A DNA stretch of 34,234 bases from a virus. The notes under the pieces are model-generated. The model had not been told where the DNA came from. It saw only the letters and a program-made list of their open reading frames with translations, and did no database searches. This document shows, piece after piece, positions 6,446 to 15,213 of this stretch. Location of the stretch: IMG/VR virus record IMGVR_UViG_3300050026_000033, positions 1 to 34,234 of that record; one strand, given 5' to 3'. The translations under genes were made by a program, and so were the position numbers. How positions within the stretch are numbered: the first letter of the stretch is position 1; every line of letters starts with the position of its first letter.

Positions 6446-7193
6446 AGCAAACGAGATTGAAAAAACTGAAATAAGCACAGAAGTAAAAAATGATCTACCC
6501 ATTGATCCAAAGGCACAACCACAGCCTGATGATCTGTCCAAGTTATTTACAGAGGATGACATCAAGGCGAAGAAAGAGACTATTGCCAAGACCAAAGCCG
6601 ATGAGGAACGGAGGGCGAAACTGTCCGAAGCCGAACGTAAGGCCGAGGACAAGGTGAAGTCTGACGAAGCAGAGAAGAAAGCGAAAGAAGCGGCAAAGGA
6701 TATTGTGCCGGAAAAGTATGACGAGTTCAAAGTGCCTGACGGTATGGAGCTCGACAAAGAAATGATGAATGAAGCTACGCCTCTATTCAAGGAGATAGGA
6801 CTGTCTCAGGAGAAGGCGCAGAAAATAGCAGACCTCTACGGAACCAAGATCGTTCCGATGATGTTGAAACGCTGGCAGGATTCTATGGAACAGCAGAAGG
6901 CCGCCTGGCACGCCGAGACCATAGCCAACAAGGAAATAAAACTAGATGCGGACGGTAAGAACTTGGACGCTATCAGGGTGATTAATTCCCTGTTTCCGAA
7001 GGACAAGGCTGATGCCCTTAGGGCGGATTTTGTCAAATTGGGAATGGATCAGCATCCCGGACTCAACCTTTTGCTGGCTAAGATGGCTGTCCATTTGAAA
7101 GAAGACACCATTGAACTTGGCAGAGACAAAGGCGGGAAGACGGCTCCGAAGACAGTAGAGAGTTACGCAGCCGCGCTATACGGTAAAAAATAA
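6438..7193 (+). CDS. Capsid scaffolding protein
   Basis: This 251-residue, highly charged, Lys/Glu/Ala-rich protein has a long predicted coiled coil (about residues 30-95) and lies directly before the major capsid gene. Residues 95-150 contain PEKYDEFKVPDGMELD then TPLFKEIGLSQEKAQKIADLY, a segment conserved in podovirus scaffold/capsid assembly proteins. It should guide capsid protein into procapsids and then leave. It overlaps the previous gene by eight bases and uses the GGGAGAAA ribosome binding site at 6424-6431. Confidence 0.85.
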   Translation: MTEANEIEKTEISTEVKNDLPIDPKAQPQPDDLSKLFTEDDIKAKKETIAKTKADEERRAKLSEAERKAEDKVKSDEAEKKAKEAAKDIVPEKYDEFKVPDGMELDKEMMNEATPLFKEIGLSQEKAQKIADLYGTKIVPMMLKRWQDSMEQQKAAWHAETIANKEIKLDADGKNLDAIRVINSLFPKDKADALRADFVKLGMDQHPGLNLLLAKMAVHLKEDTIELGRDKGGKTAPKTVESYAAALYGKK

Positions 7194-7215
7194 AATTAAA
7201 GGAAGGTAAACTATT

Positions 7216-8271
7216 ATGGCAGTAATGTTTGGAACGGGCAATTGGCCCTCATTGTTAAATGTGACGAAGACGCTTGACCCCGATGGGAAAACAGCGGCGA
7301 TCGTCGAGTTGTTACAGCAAACCAATCAACCCCTTTTGGATATTCCGTGGAAAGAGGGCAACTTGCCTGACGGCGAAAGAACTACGATAAGGACGGGGCT
7401 TCCTGTTCCTATCTTTAGGAAGTGGTATCAGGGCGTCCCGGTAACCAAATCGAACTACGCTCAGATAACCGACACATGCGCGGACTTACAGGCACGGCAC
7501 GAAGTGGATAAGAAGGCCGCCGATTTCAACGGCAACTCCGATAGCTTCAGAATGATTGAAGCTCTTGGTGAAATCGAAGGCATGAACCAGACGCAGATGA
7601 CCGCCCTTATGTATGGCGATTGCACGTTGAACCCGGAGCAGTATAATGGCTTAGCGCCCCGGTTTTCGTCTCTGTCAGCAGGCAACGCGCAGAACATCAT
7701 TGACGCAGGTGGTACAGGTGCAGACAATATGTCAATATGGCTGGTATGCTGGGGCATGTACACCGTATTCGGTATTTACCCGAAAGGAAGCAAGGGCGGT
7801 TTAAATCATCAGAACCTCGGTGAGATTGACTGCTTTGATGTTAACGGCGATAAGTTCCGTGGCTACGCGGACATTTGGGATTGGGAATGCGGCCTCTGTG
7901 TGAAGGACTGGAGATACATCGTTCGTATCGCCAATATCGATGCGTCAGACCTGATTGCCCAGAATGCGAGTGCGGCGAACATCGTAACTCTGATGGTCAA
8001 GGCTTTGCATAGAGTCCCGAACCTCGGCATCGTACAGACCGGAATCGAGAACCCGACTGTGAACGGTGCGGCTTCTATTCCTCTGGCTCCTAATCCTGTG
8101 TTCTATTGCAACAGGACGGCAGCGGAATATCTGGACATCGAATCCCTGAACAAGACGCAGTATACTCTGAAATCAGGAAATGATGTCTTTGGCAGGCCGA
8201 TAACCTTCTGCCGTGGTATTCCGGTAAGGACTTGCGACCAGTTGACATCGGGTGAAGCGCAGGTAACGTGA
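7216..8271 (+). CDS. Major capsid protein (Bbp17-like)
   Basis: This 351-residue protein follows the scaffold gene and has a strong ribosome binding site (AAAGGAAGG). The sequence resembles the BPP-1-type major head protein: N-terminal DPDGKTAAIVELLQQTN, then LMYGDCTLNPEQYNGLAPRFSS (residues 131-152). Later segments include SIWLVCWG and YVAAD-like capsid text such as VFYCNRTAAEYLDIESLNK. It should adopt the HK97 fold and build the icosahedral shell. The spacing, the length and the following cement protein gene all fit. Confidence 0.9.
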   Translation: MAVMFGTGNWPSLLNVTKTLDPDGKTAAIVELLQQTNQPLLDIPWKEGNLPDGERTTIRTGLPVPIFRKWYQGVPVTKSNYAQITDTCADLQARHEVDKKAADFNGNSDSFRMIEALGEIEGMNQTQMTALMYGDCTLNPEQYNGLAPRFSSLSAGNAQNIIDAGGTGADNMSIWLVCWGMYTVFGIYPKGSKGGLNHQNLGEIDCFDVNGDKFRGYADIWDWECGLCVKDWRYIVRIANIDASDLIAQNASAANIVTLMVKALHRVPNLGIVQTGIENPTVNGAASIPLAPNPVFYCNRTAAEYLDIESLNKTQYTLKSGNDVFGRPITFCRGIPVRTCDQLTSGEAQVT

Positions 8272-8306
8272 GATTAATTAATAAAATAAATTAAAGGAGA
8301 AAACAG

Positions 8307-8810
8307 ATGAATTTAGACATATTAACTAGTTTTTGCTACGCGTATGCGTTAACTGGCGCGGGGCCGATGTACTCCACCGGAGCTACGACAGGTGGTACAT
8401 TCGGGACGGGATATATCGATCTCGGCGCAAGCGATGAATTTTCCCTAAGCGGCGGGAAGGTATACGAGGGAGTAGGAGAACCGCTGATGGTTGAAGCCCT
8501 GCTTTCAACCACGTTAAACGATGCCAATACGCCAAGGACGATCACCTGCGTAGTGACGTTGCAGTCGGACACCGTGGCTACCTTTAACAGCGGCAGCCAG
8601 TTTACAATTATGACGCTCGGCACTTTCGCCGCAGGCGCAAAGGCAGGCTCTTTGCTGATAGGCTATCTGCCTGTCAGCCAGGGGTTCTACCGGTATTTGA
8701 GAATGGTATTTACATTCTCTGGTTCTCTGACCGGCGGCGCGATTTCAGGATTCTTGCTGCATGATGCACAGCTCAATGTGTGCTATCCGTCAAGAATCAC
8801 TATCGGTTAA
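8307..8810 (+). CDS. Bbp16-family capsid cement protein
   Basis: This 167-residue protein is placed directly after the capsid gene with a good AAAGGAG ribosome binding site. The sequence follows the Bbp16 pattern: LDILTSFCYAYALTGAGP at the start, TGYIDLGA, GVGEPLMVEALL, and the C-terminal FYRYLRMVFTFSGSLTGGAISGFLL. In BPP-1 the related protein forms jelly-roll trimers that sit on the capsid and stabilise it. No enzyme motif is present. It is probably expressed at the level of the capsid protein. Confidence 0.85.
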   Translation: MNLDILTSFCYAYALTGAGPMYSTGATTGGTFGTGYIDLGASDEFSLSGGKVYEGVGEPLMVEALLSTTLNDANTPRTITCVVTLQSDTVATFNSGSQFTIMTLGTFAAGAKAGSLLIGYLPVSQGFYRYLRMVFTFSGSLTGGAISGFLLHDAQLNVCYPSRITIG

Positions 8811-8833
8811 TTTGTAACCTAACTATTTGACCG

Positions 8834-8861
8834 GGGGCGAGAGCAAAAGGTCTCTCGCTCC
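8834..8861 (+). promoter_or_regulatory. Strong intergenic RNA hairpin, not a classical terminator
   Basis: GGGGCGAGAG (8834-8843) pairs with CTCTCGCTCC (8852-8861), giving a 10-bp stem with one G-U pair and an 8-base loop. No T-run follows, so it is unlikely to be a Rho-independent terminator. It separates the high-demand capsid genes from the enzyme module. It may protect or process the upstream mRNA, or act as a partial transcription barrier (inference). Confidence 0.6.
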
Positions 8862-8885
8862 TCACTGAAATAATTAGGGGGTTAA

Positions 8886-9392
8886 ATGGTTCTAATCATT
8901 GTAGGCTCCGCGCCGTGCGCGATAGAAGACATCTTAAACTTTTCTACGCTGGGGAATGATGAATGTGATTTTATGGCCGTAGGGATGGACGCGTTTAAAA
9001 GCCCTGTGCCGTGGAAATATGTCGCCTCAGGTCATACAGAGGACTTGTCTTCAATTAAAGCCTACGCGGGGCTCCGCAAGCAAAAAGGCTATGAATTGAT
9101 CCACTACCAGCCCTTAAAGGGTGTGGACATTGTTGTGCCGTTGGATATGTGGGAAGGCGGGTCATCGGCTCTCATGGGGGTTATGGCGGCGCTTAAACTT
9201 GGTTACAATAAGATTGTTCTTTGCGGAGTGCCTCTTGAAGGCCCGAACCCCGGACATCCCGGCGCGGACTATTCGATGTTTCAAGGTAAATGGACGGAGA
9301 GCGTTTCTGTTTTATGTCATTACGTAAGGTCTATGAGTGGGTTCACAAAGGGACTTCTGGGAGAACCGACTAAGGAATGGTTAAATGATTGA
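8886..9392 (+). CDS. Rossmann-like protein, possible DUF115/glycosyltransferase-like
   Basis: At 168 residues, it begins with a hydrophobic strand and loop, VLIIVGSAPCAIEDI, and has a second strand, ALKLGYNKIVLCGVPLEG. This layout is seen in DUF115/MAF-like and sialyltransferase-like Rossmann folds. The C-terminus (GKWTESVSVLCHYVRSMSGFTKGLLGEPTKEWL) recurs in phage proteins of this type. No catalytic residues can be assigned with confidence. It opens a four-gene module with methyltransferase and glycosyltransferase genes, so a role in sugar or nucleotide-sugar chemistry is a reasonable guess. An AGGGGG ribosome binding site precedes the ATG. Confidence 0.6.
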   Translation: MVLIIVGSAPCAIEDILNFSTLGNDECDFMAVGMDAFKSPVPWKYVASGHTEDLSSIKAYAGLRKQKGYELIHYQPLKGVDIVVPLDMWEGGSSALMGVMAALKLGYNKIVLCGVPLEGPNPGHPGADYSMFQGKWTESVSVLCHYVRSMSGFTKGLLGEPTKEWLND

Positions 9393-9942
9393 CCTTAATC
9401 AAAAAAATAAATTTGAGCAAATATGGGATAAAGGAGATTATCGCCTTGGATCAACTGCTCAACGTATGCTTCCGCTTATCTTAGAGGTCATTCCTGAAAA
9501 TGCAACGATCAATGATTATGGTTGCGGAACTGGGCGGATGGAAGTTGAGCTTATAAGAGAACGTCCCAAACAAAATGTGACAATGATTGATATTGCCGAG
9601 AACGCTCTGGAATATGAATTGATCTACCTTAAATTTATCCTGGCCGATTTGACCGATCTTTCATCTGCGCCTCATGCTGATTGGGGAATTTGTATTAATG
9701 TTTTAATGACAGTTCAGCCAGATAATCTTGATACGATATTAAAAGAAATCCGGCGAACCTGTGACAATCTGATTATGGAAGTTTACGACTTCGATGATTC
9801 AATCCGGTTAGGCCTTCAGCTTACCACCGTGAAAAAGAATGCCGCCGAATGGATGGACAAACTAAAAGAGCATTGGCAAGACATTGAGTGTATGCAAAGC
9901 CCTGAATCGAAACAAAGATATATTTTTATATGCAGGGAATAA
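9385..9942 (+). CDS. Class I SAM-dependent methyltransferase
   Basis: This 185-residue protein has motif I DYGCGTG (residues 44-50), the SAM-binding loop of class I methyltransferases, followed by the acidic strand-2 end MIDIAENAL and a motif IV-like region WGICINVLMTVQPDN. No target-recognition domain typical of DNA methylases (DPPY or PC motifs) is visible, so a small-molecule, sugar or protein substrate is more likely. It overlaps the previous gene by eight bases. Confidence 0.8.
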   Translation: MIDLNQKNKFEQIWDKGDYRLGSTAQRMLPLILEVIPENATINDYGCGTGRMEVELIRERPKQNVTMIDIAENALEYELIYLKFILADLTDLSSAPHADWGICINVLMTVQPDNLDTILKEIRRTCDNLIMEVYDFDDSIRLGLQLTTVKKNAAEWMDKLKEHWQDIECMQSPESKQRYIFICRE

Positions 9943-11012
9943 TGAATATTTTAGAACTGAAAAACTCCTATAAATACCAGACTTGCTATATTGTTGGCCG
10001 AGGAGCTTCGTTGCTTCAGATAACGAAAGAACATTTTGGAGATGGCCCTATCATCGTTTTAAATGAGGCTATTTATAACATCTCTGAACTTGGTTTAGGG
10101 AATGATATTTATTCGCAGTGGCGAAATGGAGATATGCCGGATAATTTATTAAAATATTTCAAAGAAGGTGACGCGCTTTTACTGTGCGAAAATCCCGTTC
10201 CTGAATATGTTTCGACAGCGGATCAATACAAAGATTATAGTCCGCTTTATACATTTGAATGTCAACGCGATCTTAATTGCGAACCACGATTGACCTTTTC
10301 ACACAAAGCAGCGGTGGAAATCGCTGTTAATATTTTTGGTTGCACCAAATTGGTTATGATCGGATTTGATTCTTTCCGTGGAGATAACCGAACTGTATTA
10401 CAGGGCGATTTCGTTCAATCCGAATACCGCCCAGGGGATTACCATGAGCAGATAGTCATTGTGCAAAGAAGAATTGCTGAATTGAATATTTCCGCTGAGT
10501 GGGTGTTTCCCGCTGAAACATTCAAGGAAGCGGCACTTATCCGACTAAATATAGGTTGCGGTTCTGTCAAAGAGCAGGGCTACATCAATATTGATTTGCA
10601 TGATTCAAGTGCAGATTTAATCATGGACACACGCGATCTTGAATATGTCGATAACTCCGTGGATGAAATTTACTCAAGCCATTTACTCGAACACATGGGT
10701 AAATATGAAGTCCTGCCGGTATTGAAGGAATGGGCGCGGGTTCTAAAATCAGGCGGTCTTTTAAAACTGAATCTTCCTAATTTGGAATGGTGCTTGAAAA
10801 ACTGGCTGGCTCAATCGGAAGATAAACGATGGGGACTTAATCTTGATATGATCTTCGGCTTACAGTCGAACCCTGGCGAATATCACAAGACAGGATTTTC
10901 CAAGGCTCATTTGGAATGTTATCTGAGGCAGGCAGGATTTGAAGAAATTAAAATAGCCGATCACTGGTCGCACAATCAACAGTGTTTTTGGGTGGAGGCC
11001 GTGAAACGATGA
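9942..11012 (+). CDS. Fusion of a DUF115-like domain and a SAM methyltransferase
   Basis: This gene encodes 356 residues from the ATG at 9942 (AGGG ribosome binding site; overlaps the upstream stop); an in-frame ATG lies at 9930. Residues 1-195 form a Rossmann-like domain with CYIVGRGASL, IIVLNEAI and KLVMIGFDSFRGD, reminiscent of DUF115/MAF-type proteins. Residues 200-355 form a methyltransferase: LNIGCGS (202-208), acidic INIDLHD, then SSHLLEHM and EWARVLKSGGLLKLNLPN, as in the Methyltransf_11 group. Linking the two domains in one chain suggests successive steps on the same glycan-like substrate (inference). Confidence 0.75.
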   Translation: MNILELKNSYKYQTCYIVGRGASLLQITKEHFGDGPIIVLNEAIYNISELGLGNDIYSQWRNGDMPDNLLKYFKEGDALLLCENPVPEYVSTADQYKDYSPLYTFECQRDLNCEPRLTFSHKAAVEIAVNIFGCTKLVMIGFDSFRGDNRTVLQGDFVQSEYRPGDYHEQIVIVQRRIAELNISAEWVFPAETFKEAALIRLNIGCGSVKEQGYINIDLHDSSADLIMDTRDLEYVDNSVDEIYSSHLLEHMGKYEVLPVLKEWARVLKSGGLLKLNLPNLEWCLKNWLAQSEDKRWGLNLDMIFGLQSNPGEYHKTGFSKAHLECYLRQAGFEEIKIADHWSHNQQCFWVEAVKR

Positions 11013-12070
11013 TTTCTGTAATCACAGCTACAGGAGATAGGCCGGAAACGTTTGACCTCTGCCAAAAATGGATGGCGGCGCAAACTGTCCAACCCGATCA
11101 ATGGATAGTTGTTGATGACGGAAAAACTCCCATGGCCTCAATTTCTGGTTGTGATTATATCCGGCGTGAACTGCAAAAAAGTGATCCACTACACACAATG
11201 TTATTAAATATTAAAACAGCACTTCCTCACGTCAAAGGCGATTCAATATTATTTTGGGAAGATGATGAATACTATGCGCCTGCCTACATTGAGGAAATGA
11301 ATAAGCGTCTAAAGCAATATGAAATAGTTGGCATAGGAAGGAGCAAATATTATCATTTTCCCGCCAGTATGTATCTAAGGCATGACAATATGGGTCATGC
11401 TTCTTTAGCGCAGACGGCTTTTAATTCATCCTTCCTGCCGTCTGTAAATAAATTAATAGCAGGGGATATGTTTCTTGATATCAGAATGTGGGAGAAGTTC
11501 AACGGCAAAGATGCTCCGTTATGCGCGGACACTGACCACAGCGTAATAGAACGTAAAACAATCCACGGACAGGGAATAATCTTTGACGATGGCGAAGATA
11601 ATTGTCTTTATGTTGGCATAAAAGGATTGCCCGGGCGCAAAGGTATAGGATCGGGGCATAGAGATTTTAGTAAATACATTTCCGACTCAGACGGAAGCGT
11701 ATTTAAAAAATGGATTCCAAAGGATCATAAAATATACGCGGATTCTTTTTTAAAGATACCTTTAGAAAATTTAAAAAAAAGGAGAGATTACACAATGAAT
11801 TACAGAGCAATCAATAACGGCGGTTTCATTCCCGCTAATAGTCCTTACAAATCTTCGGTGTATGGGCGCATCAATCCCGGAACGGTTTTTGAATATGACG
11901 GGCCGGAAGGTCTTTGGATGCAACCTATCGAAGAGCCGGAAAAGAAAATAATCCCTGTAGAGGAACTTCCTGTTTACGATGCGGCGAAGAAGATATCAGA
12001 GAGTCGCGGATTGCCTTCTTTGGAGAAAACGCCGCTGGATTCCAAACCAAAATTAAAGGGTAAAAAATGA
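11009..12070 (+). CDS. Family 2-like glycosyltransferase with C-terminal extension
   Basis: This gene encodes 353 residues from an ATGA-coupled start with a GGTGGAGG ribosome binding site. Residues 1-100 show the GT-A nucleotide-sugar fold: ISVITATGDRPETF, WIVVDDG (DDG at 36-38) and LFWEDDEYYAPAYIEEM, whose EDD (84-86) fits the metal-binding DxD position. It should transfer a sugar from a nucleotide donor. Residues 263-353 form a separate extension (NYRAINNGGF...PGTVFEYDGPEGLWMQPIEE) resembling small stand-alone phage proteins. A perfect AAGGAG lies eight bases before the Met at that junction, so a second short product is possible. Confidence 0.8.
   Translation: MISVITATGDRPETFDLCQKWMAAQTVQPDQWIVVDDGKTPMASISGCDYIRRELQKSDPLHTMLLNIKTALPHVKGDSILFWEDDEYYAPAYIEEMNKRLKQYEIVGIGRSKYYHFPASMYLRHDNMGHASLAQTAFNSSFLPSVNKLIAGDMFLDIRMWEKFNGKDAPLCADTDHSVIERKTIHGQGIIFDDGEDNCLYVGIKGLPGRKGIGSGHRDFSKYISDSDGSVFKKWIPKDHKIYADSFLKIPLENLKKRRDYTMNYRAINNGGFIPANSPYKSSVYGRINPGTVFEYDGPEGLWMQPIEEPEKKIIPVEELPVYDAAKKISESRGLPSLEKTPLDSKPKLKGKK
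11779..11797 (+). promoter_or_regulatory. Internal ribosome binding site and in-frame start
   Basis: AAGGAG (11779-11784) precedes an in-frame ATG at 11795 inside the glycosyltransferase gene. Initiation here would give a 91-residue protein identical to the C-terminal extension. A run of eight As (11773-11780) lies directly upstream and could be a slippage site or the scar of a gene fusion. Confidence 0.5.
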
Positions 12071-12735
12071 ACACTGCAAATCAAATAAGCATTTACAACA
12101 TGGCCTTAAATGCCATTGGAGTTTCAGATAATGTGCAGGATGTGAATGAAGGCAGTCAGCAATCGAACACCTGCAATACTTTTTGGGATGCTGTAGTGGA
12201 TCAGGTCTTGCAGGCGTTCCCTTGGGGATTTGCGATGGCGTATGCTGACCTGCAATTAATTTCTTTGACAGTTCCGGGATGGCGTTTCTGTTATGCTTAC
12301 CCCTCGGACTGTGTTCAGGCAAGAATAGTTTTACCTCAAACCCGGCAGCCTTCGGTTGATTTTGTGGCATTGGGATATTGCGCAGTATTTGATGGCGGTT
12401 GGGATTTAAGGGATGGCTGGGGCCGGAAGGTTCCCTTTGCGGTTGTTTCTGACGCGGCGGAAGGTCGCAATGCTATTGCAACCAATTTACCTAATGCCAT
12501 ATTGGGATATACTCAACGGATGGTGATAAGTCCTTTGTGGAGTCCGGCTTTTGTCAACTGTGTGGTTTGGCTTCTAGCTTCAAAGATAGTTGCACCCTTA
12601 GCAAAGAGCCCAGACTATGCACAGATGGCGGGAAAGGCTTACGAAAGCGCTTTATTAGAAGCGGGCGCATTGAGTTTAAATGAAGGAAAAGAAAGGCGAG
12701 AACCCGAATCAGAACTGATCACTTGCCGTTATTAG
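12067..12735 (+). CDS. Tail tubular protein A-like adaptor
   Basis: At 222 residues, the opening (NQISIYNMALNAIGVSDNVQDVNEGSQQSN then FWDAVVDQVLQAFPWGFA) is the typical N-terminus of podovirus head-tail adaptor/TTPA (T7 gp11-like) proteins. It is followed by PGWRFCYAYPSDCVQAR. The protein is expected to form a ring beneath the portal and join the nozzle. It overlaps the glycosyltransferase gene by ATGA and is followed directly by the nozzle gene, the usual gene pair. Confidence 0.85.
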   Translation: MNTANQISIYNMALNAIGVSDNVQDVNEGSQQSNTCNTFWDAVVDQVLQAFPWGFAMAYADLQLISLTVPGWRFCYAYPSDCVQARIVLPQTRQPSVDFVALGYCAVFDGGWDLRDGWGRKVPFAVVSDAAEGRNAIATNLPNAILGYTQRMVISPLWSPAFVNCVVWLLASKIVAPLAKSPDYAQMAGKAYESALLEAGALSLNEGKERREPESELITCRY

Positions 12736-12741
12736 GATACT

Positions 12742-15213
12742 ATGGCCAGCAAAGCAAACATAGCAAAAGGATTGCCGCAAGCGAGTTTTACCGCGGGTGA
12801 GTTATCCCCTCTATTGTATGGGCGCATTGATTTTGAGCAATACTACAAAGGCCTGCGTACCTGCCGGAATTTTATTATTACCAAGTACGGCGGAGCCGAC
12901 AACAGACCGGGGAATGAGTTTGTTTCCGCGGTTGATGATTCAACCAAAAAGCATAGGGGAATCGCCTTTACGTTTAACAACGTCCAGCAATATGGATTGG
13001 TCTTTGGTGACTATACGATGCAAATCGTTAAAGACGGGGCCTTGCTCAATGACGATTCTCATTCAGTCCTTATTGTTTCAACGCCGTGGGCCGCTACCGA
13101 TCTTTTTATGTTGAAATTTACGCAGTCGGCGGATGTGCTAACAGTGTGTCATCCTGATTATCCTACTTACCAAATCGAAAGACTCTCTGATACCGTTTGG
13201 CAGGTTATTGCTTTTGCTAATATCAACGGGCCTTTTCAGGACATTAATATAGATGAGACGATTTTAATAGGAGCCTCGGCGACTACCGGAACTGTCACCC
13301 TCGTATCCAGCAAGGCTTTCTTTACGCCGGACATGGTAGGACTTCCATTCTATCTTCAATCGCCATTCGATATGAGCACCCCGCCCTGGCAGGTGGATAT
13401 ATCTATAACGGCAGGGGATATTGTTATTTGGGGCGTTAATTACTATCAGGCACTTACAACCGGCAAAACAGGGACTATCCCTCCTACAGTTACCGAGGGA
13501 ACTCAGCAGGACGGGCATACGGGCATTGTGTGGCAGTATTTACATTCAGGATCGGGGATTGTTCTGATTACCGCTTATTCTGATCCGCAACATGTGACAG
13601 CCGTGGTTCAGTCAATAAATCCCGGCCAACAGGGATATTTGCCGTCATTGGTGGTTACGGCTACTCCCGGAGCGCCACCATTGACAATTTCAGCTTTGGG
13701 TCTAAACTCCCCCGGAGCCGCAGAAATAGACACCACCACGCCTCACGGTCTTGTTGCTGGTGATCAAATACTAATTACAGGTTCTTATCATGGAATAGCT
13801 GATGGCTATTGGTTAGTTCTTAATGTGACAAGTCCTACCGCCTTTACCATTGGCATCTATGCTGGTTCGGGTTCGAGTCAGCCAGGCGGAGGTACAGTTA
13901 CACCCCTGACCGGAACGTATCTTTGGGCATTACCGGCGTGGGGAATGACAGCGCAGGGATATCCGGCAACGACATGTTATTTTCAGAATAGGCAATTATT
14001 CGGCGCGACAAACGGCCAACCTGCGGTATTTTGGGGTAGCCGGTCAAATGAGTTTTATGATAATGGTGTCGGTAATCCGGCACTCGACGATGACGCAATT
14101 ACTTATAAAATACTTTCAGATAGAGCCAACGTCATTAAACATTTTCTTAATCTGCAATATTTATTGATACTTACATCCGGCGGTATTTGGATGGTACAGA
14201 ATGGGAACAGTGGGCAGACTGTCCTCACCGGAACAGGAACCCTTGATTTAAGTTGGCAAGGCGAGAACCCTGCTTGTGATGTTCCTCCGTTAAAAATTAA
14301 TAACTTCGGGCTGTTTGTTTCAGAATTAGGAAATGAAGTCAGAACGCTCGGATATAGTTTCGCGGAGAACGCTTTTGTCGGGACTGATATAACGATCATG
14401 TCTCACCATCTTTTAGAGTTCAACCAGATTGTAGATTGGACGTACCAGAGGAATCCGTATTCATGTATCTGGGCGATTCGAGATGACGGGGAGTTACTCG
14501 GCTGTACTTTCTTCCCTGAACAGCAGATTAACGCTTGGCATCACCACGACACGCAGGGGACTTTTGAGTCAACATGGTGTGTTATTGAAAATAACGTCAA
14601 TGTGGTTTATTTCATTGTCAATCGAACACTGAACGGTCAAACAGTAAGATGTATTGAAAGAATGGCTCCAAGACAGTTCAAAGACCCAAAGGACGCTTAT
14701 TTCTTAGATTGCGCTCTTGCCTATGACGGCAGACCCAGCACTCCGGCTACTCATTTCTCTGGCGCTTCACATTTGGCCGGAATGACGGTTTCGGTTCATG
14801 CTGATGGATTTGTGTTATCACCTTTTGTCATGCCTGACAATGGAGAATTTGATCTTGATAATCCCGCTCTTGTCGTCCATGTAGGGCTTGCCTACACTTC
14901 CGATTTTGAAACACTGGATATATCGTCTATGAAATCAGACATTAGGGACAAAGAGAAACTCATTAATTCTGTGTCGCTTATTGTCGATCAGACTTCAGGA
15001 CTTCTAATAGGTCCTGATGCGGATCATCTAAAGCCTTACAAACAAAAGAGACCGGCAAACTACGGAGAGGCAGACGCTTTGTTGAGTGAATTGGTCGATC
15101 TCAATATCCCGTGTGGTTGGAATAAAAAAGGTCGCATATTCATCCGCCAGGCGCAACCTTTGCCTTGCAGTATATTGGCGGTAATTCCTCAGCTCATGGC
15201 AGGTGGAAATTGA
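12742..15213 (+). CDS. Tail tubular protein B-like nozzle
   Basis: This large 823-residue protein has the conserved N-terminus QASFTAGELSPLLYGRIDFE then YYKGLRTCRNFIITKYGGADNRPG, diagnostic of podovirus TTPB/nozzle proteins (T7 gp12-like). The body is beta-rich. Residues 365-480 contain GYPATTCYFQNRQLFGATNGQP and FWGSR, another conserved section. It should form the hexameric tail tip through which DNA leaves. It has no enzymatic motif. Confidence 0.92.
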   Translation: MASKANIAKGLPQASFTAGELSPLLYGRIDFEQYYKGLRTCRNFIITKYGGADNRPGNEFVSAVDDSTKKHRGIAFTFNNVQQYGLVFGDYTMQIVKDGALLNDDSHSVLIVSTPWAATDLFMLKFTQSADVLTVCHPDYPTYQIERLSDTVWQVIAFANINGPFQDINIDETILIGASATTGTVTLVSSKAFFTPDMVGLPFYLQSPFDMSTPPWQVDISITAGDIVIWGVNYYQALTTGKTGTIPPTVTEGTQQDGHTGIVWQYLHSGSGIVLITAYSDPQHVTAVVQSINPGQQGYLPSLVVTATPGAPPLTISALGLNSPGAAEIDTTTPHGLVAGDQILITGSYHGIADGYWLVLNVTSPTAFTIGIYAGSGSSQPGGGTVTPLTGTYLWALPAWGMTAQGYPATTCYFQNRQLFGATNGQPAVFWGSRSNEFYDNGVGNPALDDDAITYKILSDRANVIKHFLNLQYLLILTSGGIWMVQNGNSGQTVLTGTGTLDLSWQGENPACDVPPLKINNFGLFVSELGNEVRTLGYSFAENAFVGTDITIMSHHLLEFNQIVDWTYQRNPYSCIWAIRDDGELLGCTFFPEQQINAWHHHDTQGTFESTWCVIENNVNVVYFIVNRTLNGQTVRCIERMAPRQFKDPKDAYFLDCALAYDGRPSTPATHFSGASHLAGMTVSVHADGFVLSPFVMPDNGEFDLDNPALVVHVGLAYTSDFETLDISSMKSDIRDKEKLINSVSLIVDQTSGLLIGPDADHLKPYKQKRPANYGEADALLSELVDLNIPCGWNKKGRIFIRQAQPLPCSILAVIPQLMAGGN

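Noticed and set aside
6350-6790. Minus-strand Ser/Phe-rich frames over the scaffold gene and similar frames over other late genes
   Set aside because: These are antisense shadows of Lys/Glu-rich genes, with no ribosome binding sites and hydrophobic, low-complexity products.
9385-11012. Methyltransferases as DNA-modifying anti-restriction enzymes
   Set aside because: Neither has a DNA methylase catalytic motif (DPPY/NPPY or PC) or a target-recognition domain; both look like small-molecule or glycan-type enzymes.
13860-13885. GGTTCGAGTC resembling a tRNA T-arm
   Set aside because: It lies inside the nozzle gene, and no acceptor stem, D-arm or anticodon arm can be drawn around it.
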